Positions 28,431 through 38,188 of a stretch of DNA of 64,000 bases are shown one piece after another. How positions within the stretch are numbered: position 1 is the first letter of the stretch; each line of letters opens with the position of its first letter. Origin of the DNA: JAXGYV01 sp040772045. Its GTDB lineage: Bacteria > Actinomycetota > Thermoleophilia > UBA2241. A program made the position numbers and the translations under genes. The stretch is from NCBI GenBank assembly GCA_040772045.1, contig JAXGYV010000006.1, positions 49,021 through 113,020 on the forward strand, in the 5' to 3' direction. A model generated the notes under the pieces. The model had not been told where the DNA came from. It searched no databases and was given only the letters and a program-made list of their open reading frames with translations.

Positions 28431-29467
28431 TGGTGGACACCGCCGCACAGAGCTCAGAGCAGGCCGGCCGCGCGAGCGCGTCCGCCGACGTTATCGCGAT
28501 CGAGGGGCTGAGCAAGCGGTATGGCGACATCCTGGCCGTGGACGGCGTGTCGTTTACCGTCCACCGGGGGGAGGTCTTCGGCATCCTAGGGCCCAACGGC
28601 GCCGGCAAGACCACCACCCTGGAGATGATCGAGGGCCTGCGCGAGCCAGACGCGGGGCACATCGCCATCGACGGCCTGCCGGTATGGCCGGATCCGTCGG
28701 CGACCAAAGCCCGCATCGGCGTGCAGCTTCAGGCGACGGCGCTCTACGACTACCTTCGGCTGCACGAGCTCATCTACCTCTTCGGCTCGTGCTACGGCGT
28801 CTATCGCTCGCGGACGGAGATCGAGGAGCTGCTGCGTCGTGTCGGCCTCGAGGAGAAGGGCGGCGCCTACGCCAAGGAGCTCTCGGGCGGGCAGATGCAG
28901 CGTCTGTCCATCGCGCTGGCCCTGGTGAACGACCCGGTCGTCAGCTTCCTGGACGAGCCGACCACGGGGCTGGACCCCCGCGCGCGGCGTGCGCTGTGGG
29001 AGGTGATCCACGAGATCAACCGGGCCGGTACTACCGTGGTGCTGACCACGCACTACATGGAGGAGGCCGAGCGCCTCTGCGACCGGGTGGCGGTCATGGA
29101 CCGTGGCCAAATCCGGGCTTTGGATACGCCCAGGGCGCTCATCCATGCGCTCGGCGCCGAGGCCACGGTCACGTTCACCCTCACGCAAGACGAGCCGGCC
29201 GAGGTGTTCTGCGACCTGGCCGGCGCGCTGTCCTGCCGGCGCGACGACCCCGGCTACACCGTGGTGGCCACCGACGCGCAGGCCGCCGTCATCTCGCTGC
29301 TTCGCCTGGCCCACGAGCGTGGGCTCACCATCCACAACCTCGATGTGAAGGGCGCCGACCTCGAGGACGTCTTTCTGTCCATGACCGGCCACCGGCTGGT
29401 CGAGGAAGAGGAGGCGGAGGCTGCGCCGCCGAAGAAGCGGCGATCGCTGTTCGGAGGTTCACGATGA
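28430..29467 (+). CDS. ABC transporter ATP-binding protein (ABC-2 type exporter)
   Basis: 345 aa. GTG 28430 overlaps the previous TAG; GTG 28433 is equally possible, with GGAGG upstream. Walker A GPNGAGKTT (54-62), signature LSGGQMQRL (about 150) and Walker B VSFLDEPTTGLDPRARRAL are intact, as is the H-loop in LTTHYMEEAERLCDR. The C-terminal extension after about 215, with ADLEDVFLSMTGHRL, is typical of drug/lipid exporter ATPases (CcmA/DrrA-like). It pairs with the permease that overlaps its stop by ATGA. Confidence 0.93.
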   Translation: MVDTAAQSSEQAGRASASADVIAIEGLSKRYGDILAVDGVSFTVHRGEVFGILGPNGAGKTTTLEMIEGLREPDAGHIAIDGLPVWPDPSATKARIGVQLQATALYDYLRLHELIYLFGSCYGVYRSRTEIEELLRRVGLEEKGGAYAKELSGGQMQRLSIALALVNDPVVSFLDEPTTGLDPRARRALWEVIHEINRAGTTVVLTTHYMEEAERLCDRVAVMDRGQIRALDTPRALIHALGAEATVTFTLTQDEPAEVFCDLAGALSCRRDDPGYTVVATDAQAAVISLLRLAHERGLTIHNLDVKGADLEDVFLSMTGHRLVEEEEAEAAPPKKRRSLFGGSR

Positions 29468-30573
29468 GCGATCGCCGCGGCCCCACCTTCCTGCGCAGCT
29501 TCACCGATTTCTCGCGCGCCTTCACGCTGATGCGCCTGCGCAACCGCGAGGCACTCTTCTGGACGTTCTTCTTTCCGATCCTGCTGATGGGGCTGCTCGG
29601 CCTGGTATTCGGCCGCGGCTACAACATCGGCGTCAAGATCGGCGTGGTACGGCACGACGCGGGTATGGTCGAAGGCGTGCTGGTCAAGGCATTCCAGTCG
29701 ATCGATGGGATCGAGGCCGTGGAGCTGCCGCGCGATCAGGCGCTGCGCGAGCTGCGCGACGGCGATCTCAGCGGCGTGCTGGTACTGCCCGAGGGGCTCA
29801 GCCAAGGCTTCGCCGACGGCGCTACCAAGCTGGACTTCTACTACGACCAGTCGGACGCGATGACCGCGGGCCAGGTGCTGACCATCGCTACCCAGGTGGT
29901 CGAGGGGGTCGCCAACGGGCTGAGCGGCTATCACCCCAAGCTCACGCTGCAGCCGCGCGGCATCGCCGCCCAGGGCTTCGACTACCTCGACTTCCTCGTC
30001 CCGGGGATCGTGGCGCTCTCGCTCATGCAGACGGGCATCTTCGCCATCGGGTTCGAGCTGGTGTTCAGCAAAGAGAAGGGCATTCTGCGCCGCTTGCGAG
30101 CTACGCCCCTGCCGCTGGCGAGCTACTCGCTCTCGATGATCGTCGTGCAGTTGGTCGTGAGCCTCATCCAGACGGCGCTGATCCTGGTGGTCGGCATGCT
30201 GGTCTTCGGCGTGGACATCAACGGCTCGCTGTGGAATGTGGCCGCCCTGAGCATCATCGGCGGCCTGTGCTTCGTGAGCTTGGGCTTCGCCTTATCCAGC
30301 CTCTCGCGCGATGTGAACTCGGCCAACGGCCTCATTCAGGTGGTGCAGATGCCGATGATGTTCCTCTCCGGCATCTTCTTCCCCATGGACAACGCGCCGG
30401 GATGGATCAAACCGGTCGTCAAAGCGCTCCCGTTGACGTATCTTGCTGAGGGGATGCGCGATGTGGTGGTCGATGCCCACAGTCTGTGGTTCATCCGCTG
30501 GGACATCGCCGTCCTCGTAGGGTCTACGGTTGTGTTCATGGCCATCGCCGTGCGCTTCTTCCGCTGGGAGTAG
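29464..30573 (+). CDS. ABC-2 type permease
   Basis: 369 aa, ATG 29464 overlapping the ATPase stop. One N-terminal membrane helix (FWTFFFPILLMGLLGLVFG) is followed by an extracellular region of about 150 residues and a C-terminal block of five helices, including LVFSKEKGILRRLRATPL, the family hallmark loop, and MFLSGIFFPMDN. This is the layout of ABC2_membrane_3 permeases. With the ATPase it should form a homodimeric exporter; the substrate cannot be told from sequence. Confidence 0.92.
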   Translation: MSDRRGPTFLRSFTDFSRAFTLMRLRNREALFWTFFFPILLMGLLGLVFGRGYNIGVKIGVVRHDAGMVEGVLVKAFQSIDGIEAVELPRDQALRELRDGDLSGVLVLPEGLSQGFADGATKLDFYYDQSDAMTAGQVLTIATQVVEGVANGLSGYHPKLTLQPRGIAAQGFDYLDFLVPGIVALSLMQTGIFAIGFELVFSKEKGILRRLRATPLPLASYSLSMIVVQLVVSLIQTALILVVGMLVFGVDINGSLWNVAALSIIGGLCFVSLGFALSSLSRDVNSANGLIQVVQMPMMFLSGIFFPMDNAPGWIKPVVKALPLTYLAEGMRDVVVDAHSLWFIRWDIAVLVGSTVVFMAIAVRFFRWE

Positions 30574-30602
30574 GGCGCGGGCGGCCGGGGGAAGGGACGA
30601 GC

Positions 30603-31010
30603 ATGGCACGTTTCCGTGAGAACACGGTCCGCGACTACTGGCGTACCATCGGCCTCATCCTCGCGCTCGTCGTGGGGACCGTCTTCGCTTTGGTGGTGCT
30701 CCGTCCGGTCTCGGGGACCATCGTCACCGTCCTCTTCCTGGTCGCGCTCTTCTGGTTCATCACCAGCTGGGCGTCTCGCGCCTTCGGCTACCGCTGTGCC
30801 AACTGCAAGCGCGTGTTTCGCGTGCCCACCACGGTGAACTTCTTTACGCCCTCCGGAGTGGCCAAGAACCCCGACGGCACGTACTACTCGTGGAAGAGCC
30901 TCACGTGCCCGCACTGCCACCAGCGCACCAAGGCGCGCGTGCTGCGGCGCGCCGACCTGCGCGGCAAAGAGACGCTGCTCAAGGACGCGAGGGGCTGGCG
31001 GAAGAACTAG
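30603..31010 (+). CDS. Small membrane protein with zinc ribbon
   Basis: 135 aa, ATG 30603 (alternative starts upstream overlap the permease). Two adjacent membrane helices (about 14-50) are followed by a cytoplasmic or surface zinc ribbon with CANCKRVFRV and CPHCHQRTKA. No catalytic motif. It lies 29 nt after the permease and may be an accessory factor of the exporter, but this is based on position only. Confidence 0.7.
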   Translation: MARFRENTVRDYWRTIGLILALVVGTVFALVVLRPVSGTIVTVLFLVALFWFITSWASRAFGYRCANCKRVFRVPTTVNFFTPSGVAKNPDGTYYSWKSLTCPHCHQRTKARVLRRADLRGKETLLKDARGWRKN

Positions 31011-31016
31011 CGGGTT

Positions 31017-33815
31017 CTAGGAGAGGTCGGCGGGCGCTCCGTGGGCCCGCCGCGGAGGATCGCCGAGCAGGCGGTCGAGCTGAGCGCCAACCGTACCCGC
31101 GAGCTCGTGCGGAGCCGCGCGAACCACGGCGACCTCCGGCAGGCTGCGGAGGAAGTCTTGCCCGTAGCTCATCTTGCTGAGCCGCTGATCGAGGACCACG
31201 ATCACGCCGCGGTCGGTCTCGGTGCGGATCAGGCGGCCGAAGCCTTGGCGGAAGCGCAGGATGGCCTCGGGCAAGTAGAAGCTGGGAAACCACGGCCGGC
31301 CCTCCTGCTCGCACGCCTGTTTCCGGGCGCGAAACAGCGCGTCCTGGCGGGGGAAGGGCAGCTTGGCGATCACCAGGCACAGCAGCACGTCGCCGGGGAA
31401 GTCCTGACCCGTCCAGAGGGAATCCACGCCGAGCAGCACGGTAGCCGGATGCGAGCGGAACTCCTCGGCCAGGGCCGCCGCGCTGCCGTGGACGCCTTGG
31501 GCGAGCAGGACCACGCCGTCCTGCTCCACGTGGCGGCCTACGGCGTGCGCCACGTGCTCCATCTCACGGCGGTTGGTAAACAGGGCGAGCAGGCGGCCGC
31601 CGGTGAGCTCGGTGAGCTCGCGCAGGCGGCGAGCTTGCCGCGCCGGCAGGTCGCCTCGCTGTGCCGGCGCGGCGGCGTCGTGCTCCAGCACGAGCACCGC
31701 TTGGCTGCGGAAATCGAAGGGCGAGGAGAAGGTGTGCTCGTGTACCTCCAGATCGCGAGAGAGCCCAGCCTGCTCGCGGAAGTAAGCGAACGAGCCGCTC
31801 ACCGTGAGCGTGGCGCTGGTGAGCACCGCGCTCGCGAGGCGCTCCCAGAGCATGTCGCGGATCTGCGCGGCGGAGCTGAAGGGCGCCGCGGTCAGCGACC
31901 AGCGCCCATCGGCGGCCACCTCGCCCCAGCAGACGAGGGAGGGGTCGTCCAGATCGGGCAGCGACCCCAGCAGGTCCGCTAGCGCGCCGGCCTCGCCGGC
32001 CAGGGCGCGTACCTGTGGCGCTTCGCGGTGCTCCTCCGGGAGCAGGTCCGCCGCCCCGGCGGCGGCCGACGCCACCGCGTACAGGGCGTCGGCGAGCAGC
32101 GAACAGGCGGTGGCGAACTGGTCCCAGGCGGGCAGCTCGCGCAGCGCCGGCCGTAGCCACACGCTGTGCGCGTAGCCGGCTTCGGCGTCGCCCTCCGCGT
32201 CGGCGGCGGCGAGATCCGCGAGGGCCGCCGCCAGCGCGGCGACTTCGTCCGGGAGCAGGGCGGCCGCCTGCTCCAGCCGGTCGGCCATGGCGTTGCCGGC
32301 GGCCTGATCCTCGGGCGGGAGCTGCGTGGCCGCGCCGCGCAATCGGGCGGGCAGGGAGCGCTGCCGGCGGCGGCCGCGGATATCCCAGCGCAGGCGCTCC
32401 AGGGTCGCGGTGTCCGCCGTGCGGCTGAAGGCCGAGAGGGCCTCGCCGGGCAACAGGTGCGCCTCGTCGATCACGGCGTGCTCGTAGGCGGGCACCGCCC
32501 CGGGCGTGAGCAGGAGCGCATGGTTGACGCACACCAGGTGCGCCGCCTGCGCGCGGGCGCGCGCCAGGCGCCAGTGGCAGCGCGCGCGGGCTGGGCAGCG
32601 GTGGCGCAGGCACGAGGCAGACGTGGAGCGCAGGTCGTGGGCGAGCTCTCGGAGGGCGGGTAGCACGAGGGTGGCGCGGTAGGGGAGCGCCGACAGGTCG
32701 ACCTCGCCACGGCGCGCGCGGCCGAGGAGGTAGGCCAGGGCCAGAGAGCGCTCGCGGTCGGGGAGTCGTTCGTTTGCCGCCTGGACCGCCTCGTCGAGCG
32801 CTCGTTGGCAGAGGTAGTTCTCGCGGCCCATGAGGATGGTCCAGCGCCACCCCTCCGGAAGGGCCGCGGCGGCCAGCGGCAGGTCGTGGGCGGCAAGCTG
32901 GCGCTGGAGCACTTTGGTCTTGGTGCTGATTACCACGCGCTGGCCGCTGGCGGCCGCGGCGAAGGCCGCCGGCAGCAGGTAGGCGAGGCTCTTGCCCATC
33001 CCGGTACCGGCTTCGAAGAGCCCGATGCCGCCACGCTGCCGGATGTTCATACACGCCTCGGCCAGCTCGAGTTGGCCGGGCCGCGGGCGGAAGCCCGGGA
33101 GCCGGGCGGCGAGCCCGTGCGGCGCCTCGAACTGCTCGCGCCAGGCCGCCGGATCGCACGGGAGGGCGGGCGGCGGCTCTGCCGGCGGCTGCGCTGGCCG
33201 AACGGGCGGCGGGCTCTCCGGCGGCTCGCGCCGCTGTGCGTCGAGCAGGTCGAGCGCCGCCCAGTTCGTGAGGGTGAGCAGGCGCCGCTCCTGCGTGCCG
33301 AGCTCCGCGGCGCGTGCGCAGAGGAGGCGGAAGAGCGCCGCTGTGGTGAGGGCGTCGGGCAGTGCCCGGTGCGTGGGCCGCGGCAGATCGAGGGTAGCCG
33401 CCACGATGTCGAGGGCGTGCCGGTCGAGCTCGGGGTACAGCAGCAGCGCGGCCTCGAGGGTGTCGAAGCTCCGCGGGGCGAGGGGAGGCAGGCCGACACG
33501 CTTGGCTTCCGCGGTGAGGAAGTCTAAGTCGAAGGCGATGTTGTGGCCGATGACCACGGCGCCGCGGAGGAAGCGCGCGAGGTCCGCGTGGACGTCGCCG
33601 AAGCGAGGCGCCCCGGCGAGGTCCGCGGCGGAGATGCCGGTGAGCCGCTCGACCATCAAGGGCAGCGGCTGTTCGGGGTTTACCAGGCAGGTGAAGGAGT
33701 CGGCCGGCTGGAGATCGGGACCCAGACGTACCGCGGCGATGTCGATGATGCGCTGCCGCGCGGGATCGAGGCCGGTGGTCTCCGTGTCGATGACGACGAG
33801 ATCGGGACGGTGCAT
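31017..33815 (-). CDS. dinG: DinG-family DNA helicase fused to DnaQ-type 3'-5' exonuclease
   Basis: 932 aa from ATG 33815; the frame is open further upstream but the exonuclease starts here. Exonuclease residues Asp10 and Glu12 are visible in VVIDTETTGLDP. The XPD/DinG-like superfamily 2 helicase follows: Walker A GTGMGKS near 268, DEAH in VIDEAHLLPGEA near 448, and motif VI region FRQGFGRLIRTETDRG. Cysteines in CLRHRCPARARCHW could form part of the iron-sulfur domain. Exonuclease-DinG fusions are well known in Gram-positive bacteria, and the role is probably clearing R-loops, G-quadruplexes or damaged forks. It is convergent with the zinc-ribbon gene and divergent from the MFS gene. Confidence 0.9.
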   Translation of the reverse strand: MHRPDLVVIDTETTGLDPARQRIIDIAAVRLGPDLQPADSFTCLVNPEQPLPLMVERLTGISAADLAGAPRFGDVHADLARFLRGAVVIGHNIAFDLDFLTAEAKRVGLPPLAPRSFDTLEAALLLYPELDRHALDIVAATLDLPRPTHRALPDALTTAALFRLLCARAAELGTQERRLLTLTNWAALDLLDAQRREPPESPPPVRPAQPPAEPPPALPCDPAAWREQFEAPHGLAARLPGFRPRPGQLELAEACMNIRQRGGIGLFEAGTGMGKSLAYLLPAAFAAAASGQRVVISTKTKVLQRQLAAHDLPLAAAALPEGWRWTILMGRENYLCQRALDEAVQAANERLPDRERSLALAYLLGRARRGEVDLSALPYRATLVLPALRELAHDLRSTSASCLRHRCPARARCHWRLARARAQAAHLVCVNHALLLTPGAVPAYEHAVIDEAHLLPGEALSAFSRTADTATLERLRWDIRGRRRQRSLPARLRGAATQLPPEDQAAGNAMADRLEQAAALLPDEVAALAAALADLAAADAEGDAEAGYAHSVWLRPALRELPAWDQFATACSLLADALYAVASAAAGAADLLPEEHREAPQVRALAGEAGALADLLGSLPDLDDPSLVCWGEVAADGRWSLTAAPFSSAAQIRDMLWERLASAVLTSATLTVSGSFAYFREQAGLSRDLEVHEHTFSSPFDFRSQAVLVLEHDAAAPAQRGDLPARQARRLRELTELTGGRLLALFTNRREMEHVAHAVGRHVEQDGVVLLAQGVHGSAAALAEEFRSHPATVLLGVDSLWTGQDFPGDVLLCLVIAKLPFPRQDALFRARKQACEQEGRPWFPSFYLPEAILRFRQGFGRLIRTETDRGVIVVLDQRLSKMSYGQDFLRSLPEVAVVRAAPHELAGTVGAQLDRLLGDPPRRAHGAPADLS

Positions 33816-34392
33816 ACCGCGAGGATAGCAGACCGATCGGCGGCGACGTGGGTACCGAGTGGTGGCGACTCCGTTCGGCGCGCCGAGCGCGGGAGCGTGC
33901 GCCCCTGCGCATGTAGTAAGCTGACGCTTCGAGACGGCGCGGGAGTCGCGGCGGAGCAAGCTCGGTCGTCGGCGCGGTCTCTCCCAGCGGGCGCCACGGT
34001 CGATCTGGCCAACCATGGCTGGCGAGGCGCCCGCCGGGCCTCGCTCTCGCATTCGTGCTGTGTCCAGAGCGGCGAGCGCGGCGGTGCGCTGAGCACCGCG
34101 CGGCGAGCCGTCCCGCTGACCGCGCCGGCGGATAGCGAGTGTGGCTGTGCAGGGGGAACGCTGGGCGGCGCCTCATGGCACACGGCAAGTGCTAGGCGTC
34201 GACGGCGACGAGACGCACGCCGGTCGGTGGTGGCCGACAGAAGGGGAGACGGCACGGGAACCTCATGAGAGAGACGCGTCGCGGGCACTGCCTCGCGACG
34301 CGAACGCAACAGACGAGGAGCACGGCCAGGAGAGCCGGTGGTCAACTCCGCCGACAGGCGAGCCGTTCCGTTGTCCGTGGAGGGAGTGCGGT
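33816..34392. other. 577-bp divergent intergenic region, no gene recognised
   Basis: It lies between dinG (minus) and the MFS gene (plus). Open frames here have only GC-driven composition. There are several small GC-rich stems, for example GCGAGGC (from about 34022) with GCCTCGC about 9 nt later. I do not recognise a riboswitch consensus or a sigma-70 promoter, but the length would allow a structured leader for the transporter. Confidence 0.5.
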
Positions 34393-35643
34393 GTGAGAGG
34401 GCGTGTCGCGAGGGCTCTTCGTGACCTGCGGGGTTTCCCGCGGCCGTACTGGATCCTCATGGTGGGCACGTTCGTCTACATGAGTGCCGCCTCCCTCGCC
34501 TTCCCGTACGAGGGCATTTACCTCCGGCGGTCGCTGGGCCTATCGATGAGCTGGATCGGCGTGCTCTTCGGCGTGGTGCCACTCACGATGATACCGCTCC
34601 AGGTATGGGGCGGCGCCCTTACGGACCGCATCGGGCGCCGCCGCATGCTGATCCTCTCGGCGTGGATGGGTGTGGTGTGGTTCGTCGGCTTCGCCTTCGT
34701 CCGGGAGATCTGGCAAGTGGCCGTGCTGGTGGCGATGGAGAGCGCCTTCGGGTGGCCGCTCTTCCTCACGGCGAGCGGCGCGATGATCGCCGATTTGCTC
34801 CCGCCCGCGCGGCGCGCCGAGGCCTTCAGCTTGTCCCGCGCGGCCATGAACCTCGGCGTGGTTGTGGGGCCGGCCGCGGGCGGCCTCGTGCTGGCCGCCG
34901 GCGCTTCGTTTCGCACGCTCTTCCTGCTGGCCGCCGCCGGCTGCTTCGGCTTCACCCTGCTCACCATCTGGGGCGTCAAGGAGACGCGGGCGGCGGCGCA
35001 GGCCGATGCCGTGGAGTCGCCGGAAGCACACGCCCGCACCGGTTATCGTGTGGTGCTGGCCGACCGCTGGTTCCTCGCCTTCTGCCTGGTGGCTCTGCTG
35101 CCGGTGGCCTGCTTCGGCACCTTCGGTGCCATCTACTCGGTGTTCCTCGTCAACGATGTGGGCATACCGTACGGCACGTGGGGCCTTCTCCTGGCCTTCA
35201 ACTCCGGCATCATCGTCGTGCTGCAGTATCCGCTGATCCGCATGACGCGGGGTGCCGATCGCTTGCTGCTCCTGGCCCTCGCCAGCGCGCTGCTGGGTCT
35301 CGGTCTGGGCCTGTCGGCGCTGGCGCACACCGTCTGGCCGCTGATCGCCCTCATGGCGGTGTTGAGCTTCGGCGAGATGCTGCTCTCGCCGCTCTCCGCG
35401 TCGCTGGTGAGCGACATGGCTCCCGCCGCCGTGCGCGGCCGCTACATGGGCGTGTGGACGGTGGTCTGGAGTGGCGGGATGGGATTGGGTCCGTCGCTGG
35501 CCGGCTTCAGCATGGATGCCCTTGGCGGTCGGACGACCTACCTGCTGGTGCTGGTAGTGGGCATGCTCGGTGGCTTGCTGTTCCTGGGGCTGCGATCGGC
35601 TCAACGCCGCCGCTTGCCGGTAGCCCCTCGGGGAGCGCAGTAG
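34393..35643 (+). CDS. Major facilitator superfamily transporter
   Basis: 416 aa. GTG 34393 sits behind GGAGGGAG; longer starts lack any feature. Twelve hydrophobic segments can be followed, with the MFS loop signature GGALTDRIGRRRMLIL between helices 2 and 3 and a repeat of the fold after a polar loop (about 200-215, AQADAVESPEAHARTG). It is a drug/H+ antiporter-like (DHA1-type) carrier. The substrate is not predictable. Confidence 0.9.
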   Translation: MRGRVARALRDLRGFPRPYWILMVGTFVYMSAASLAFPYEGIYLRRSLGLSMSWIGVLFGVVPLTMIPLQVWGGALTDRIGRRRMLILSAWMGVVWFVGFAFVREIWQVAVLVAMESAFGWPLFLTASGAMIADLLPPARRAEAFSLSRAAMNLGVVVGPAAGGLVLAAGASFRTLFLLAAAGCFGFTLLTIWGVKETRAAAQADAVESPEAHARTGYRVVLADRWFLAFCLVALLPVACFGTFGAIYSVFLVNDVGIPYGTWGLLLAFNSGIIVVLQYPLIRMTRGADRLLLLALASALLGLGLGLSALAHTVWPLIALMAVLSFGEMLLSPLSASLVSDMAPAAVRGRYMGVWTVVWSGGMGLGPSLAGFSMDALGGRTTYLLVLVVGMLGGLLFLGLRSAQRRRLPVAPRGAQ

Positions 35644-36582
35644 TTAGTCGATGCCCGCCAGGTTGGCGAGACGGTTGGAAACTGTCTCGACGCGCTCTCG
35701 TTCGGCCACCGTGTTCAGCCAGCGGACGGGGATGGCACGCTCGCCGAAGAGGGCTCCGGCCAGCGCGCCGGCTACGGCGCCGGTGGTGTCGCTGTCGTTG
35801 CCGAGGTTGACGGCGGTCACCAGCGCTTCTTCGAAGCTGTGTGCCTGCAGCGTGGACCACAGCGCCGCCTTGAGTGTATCGAGAACGGCGGCGGACGAGT
35901 GGATCTCCTCGGGCTCGGCTACCGCCGCCTCGCGGAGCGTGGCGCTCACGCGTGAGTCCTCTTCGTCGAAGCCGGCGGCGATCGGTAGGAGGCGCCGCCG
36001 GAGCTGGCCGGCGAGTGCCGCGGCGAGCAGCTCGTTGAACGCGGCGCACGCCCAGCCGGCCAGACGGTCGAAGTGGGTGAGCGCCGACTCGCGCAGGGAG
36101 ACGTCGCGGCGCGTCTGGCGGTCGGTGAAGTAACAGAGGGCGACCGGCGCGCAGCGCATCAGGCTGGCGTTGCCCGCGGTGGGGCTCCCGAGGACCTCGA
36201 ACGCACGTCGCGAGGCGAGGTCGAGAGAGGTGCCGGCCTTGATGCCCAGGAGCGCGGTGCGCACGGTGAGCGCCACATCTTTCGGATTCGACTGGAACCA
36301 GGCCAGGTAACGCCGTGCCACGTCTTCGGGGGCGAATCCGCCTTGGTCGGCGAGGCTCTCGGCCAGACAGAGCATCATCCCCGTGGCGTCGGTGGTCTCG
36401 CCGGGTGCTACGTCGTGCGGTCCGCCGCCCACCATCTCGGTGAGGACTCCCCAGCGCTCGCCCACCTGCTCCGGTGTGAGGAACTGGGCGGGTGCGCCGA
36501 GCGCGTCGCCGATGGCCGCGCCCAGCAGGGTGGCGCGGAAGCGCTCGCGGCGGGTGGGCGGTACCTCTCTCGCGTCATTCAT
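35644..36582 (-). CDS. ADP-ribosylglycohydrolase (DraG-like)
   Basis: 312 aa, ATG 36582. Metal-binding motifs of the family are in place: GDALGAP (25-31), TTDATGM (63-69, a TDDT-like motif), and GNDSDTTGAVAGALAGALFG near 257-276. The enzyme would remove ADP-ribose from proteins or small molecules with two Mg or Mn ions. The second motif is TDAT rather than the common TDDT; whether this alters metal binding is unclear. Its start overlaps the stop of the M20 peptidase gene (ATGA), so the two are co-translated. Confidence 0.88.
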   Translation of the reverse strand: MNDAREVPPTRRERFRATLLGAAIGDALGAPAQFLTPEQVGERWGVLTEMVGGGPHDVAPGETTDATGMMLCLAESLADQGGFAPEDVARRYLAWFQSNPKDVALTVRTALLGIKAGTSLDLASRRAFEVLGSPTAGNASLMRCAPVALCYFTDRQTRRDVSLRESALTHFDRLAGWACAAFNELLAAALAGQLRRRLLPIAAGFDEEDSRVSATLREAAVAEPEEIHSSAAVLDTLKAALWSTLQAHSFEEALVTAVNLGNDSDTTGAVAGALAGALFGERAIPVRWLNTVAERERVETVSNRLANLAGID

Positions 36583-37940
36583 CGCAGTACCTCGGTGACC
36601 AGTCGTTCCATGAAGAGTGCCTGAAAGGGCACGTCCGAGACGGCGATGCGCTCGTCGCGCGCGTGCTCGCGACCCCCCATGGCGACGGCGTCTTCCGCGT
36701 CGAAGGGGCAGAAGCCGTAGGCGGTGACCTCCGGAAAGGCCGCGCGGAACCAGCGCGAGTCGGTGAAGCCGCACAGGTGGGTGGGGACCAGATCGGCTCG
36801 CGGCACCATCGCCGCGAGTACATGCCGCAGCGCGGCGGCCAGGGGGCCGTCCGCCGGCGACTCGTTGCCGGCCATCACGTCGACCCACTCCAGGTCCCAC
36901 GTACCGCCCAAACCGGCGAGGGCGCGCCGCACCTCTGTCTCCACCTCGTGCTCGGTGTGGCCGGGGAGGGTACGGCAGTCGATGATCGCCTCGGCGTGGG
37001 AGGGGATCACGTTAGGAGCCTCGCCGCCGGCGTGGGCGATGGTGGGTGAGAACGTGATGCCGAGCAGTGGTTCGATGAGGTAGGCGCGCTCGTCGCCGGC
37101 GGCGTGCATGGCGGCGATGGTCTCTCGCGAGCTGGCGTCGTCTGTGAGAAGAGCGGCCAGTTCGCGGTTGGGGACCAGGTACTCGATGTACGCCGCCGCG
37201 GTGTCGGTGACGTGCACCGGCGGGCGGTGCTCCGCCAGGGCAACGATGGCTCGAGCCATGGTGGTCACAGCGTTGTGCTTGTGCAGCGGCACCGAGCCGT
37301 GGCCGCCGCGTCCTTTGGCGCGGACGCGGAACTGCGCGTAGCCTTTTTCGCCGACGGTGTAGGTGTAGAGGCGGCGGCGACCGATGCGGACGTAGCTGCC
37401 GCCGCCCTCGTTGATCAGGTAGTCGCAGCGCACCAGGTCGGGATGCTCGGCGACCAGCCAGCGGGCGCCGCAGTGGTCGCCGCGCTCCTCGTCGGCCGTG
37501 GCCGCGAACAGCAGCTCGCCGGCGAATGGGGCGCCGGCGCGGGCCAGGCGGGCCATGGCCACGGCCGCGGCCGCCAGTTGGTTCTTCATGTCGAGCGCGC
37601 CTCGGCCCCACAGGTAGCCGTTCTTGACCACGCCCGAGAACGGTGCCTCTTGCCATTCCGTGGCCTCGGCGGGGACCACGTCGGTATGGCCGAGGAGGAG
37701 CAGCGTTGGCCCCGGCCGGGTCCCCGGCAGACGGGCTACCAGGTTCATGTGAGCGGGTGTCTCACCGACGAGCTGGGTGCGCACGCCGGCGTCGGCGAGG
37801 AAGCGCTGGAGGAGCTCGGCGCAGGGCGTCTCGTTGCCGGGCGGGTTGCTGGTGTCGATCCGCACGAGGGACGACAGCAATGCCAGCGATTCCCGCTCCA
37901 GCTCCGACCATGCTGCCCTGCCGATGCCGTAGGGGCTCAC
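36579..37940 (-). CDS. M20 family metallopeptidase (ArgE/DapE/carboxypeptidase-like)
   Basis: 453 aa. GTG 37940 follows TGGAGG at good spacing; longer starts are Arg-rich and implausible. Zinc-site residues are clear: His85 and catalytic Asp87 in GHTDVVP, bridging Asp117 in GRGALDMKN, and the general base pair Glu151-Glu152 in DEERGDHCGARW. The dimerisation domain follows from about 200 (VRAKGRGGHGSVP). It hydrolyses peptide or acyl-amino-acid bonds; the exact substrate is not determined. It is the first gene of a two-gene unit with the ADP-ribosylglycohydrolase. Confidence 0.9.
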   Translation of the reverse strand: MSPYGIGRAAWSELERESLALLSSLVRIDTSNPPGNETPCAELLQRFLADAGVRTQLVGETPAHMNLVARLPGTRPGPTLLLLGHTDVVPAEATEWQEAPFSGVVKNGYLWGRGALDMKNQLAAAAVAMARLARAGAPFAGELLFAATADEERGDHCGARWLVAEHPDLVRCDYLINEGGGSYVRIGRRRLYTYTVGEKGYAQFRVRAKGRGGHGSVPLHKHNAVTTMARAIVALAEHRPPVHVTDTAAAYIEYLVPNRELAALLTDDASSRETIAAMHAAGDERAYLIEPLLGITFSPTIAHAGGEAPNVIPSHAEAIIDCRTLPGHTEHEVETEVRRALAGLGGTWDLEWVDVMAGNESPADGPLAAALRHVLAAMVPRADLVPTHLCGFTDSRWFRAAFPEVTAYGFCPFDAEDAVAMGGREHARDERIAVSDVPFQALFMERLVTEVLR

Positions 37941-38119
37941 CAATCCTCCAGTTGAGACAGCCACTCGCCTGAGTGACCTCCCTATGATACCCGGTCGCCG
38001 GCGCCGGCGGCGCGCGGAGAATGAGGGGCGGTGCTGGAGCGGTGGGGAGTGCGGAGATCCTGCCTGGTGGCCGGCGGCAGGCCGCGGCGCGCCGCCCCGT
38101 GGCAACGGCGCGGCGCACG

Positions 38120-38149
38120 TTGACCGTGGCCGCGGGGCGCCTCTATAAT
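38120..38149 (+). promoter_or_regulatory. Sigma-70 promoter of the tRNA-Leu gene
   Basis: TTGACC (38120-38125) and TATAAT (38144-38149) are separated by 18 bp and lie about 40 bp before the tRNA. This is among the best promoter matches in the window. It shows that the host uses an ordinary housekeeping sigma factor consensus. Confidence 0.8.
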
Positions 38150-38188
38150 CACCCTCCGCGGTGGCGTACGGCCGCCGCGTCGGCGCGT

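Noticed and set aside
31564..34188. 874-codon alternative frame on the minus strand over dinG
   Set aside because: Arg/Pro/Ala-rich; the dinG frame shows exonuclease and helicase motifs throughout.
33816..34392. Riboswitch before the MFS gene
   Set aside because: I compared it by eye with cobalamin, SAM and c-di-GMP hallmarks and found none convincing.
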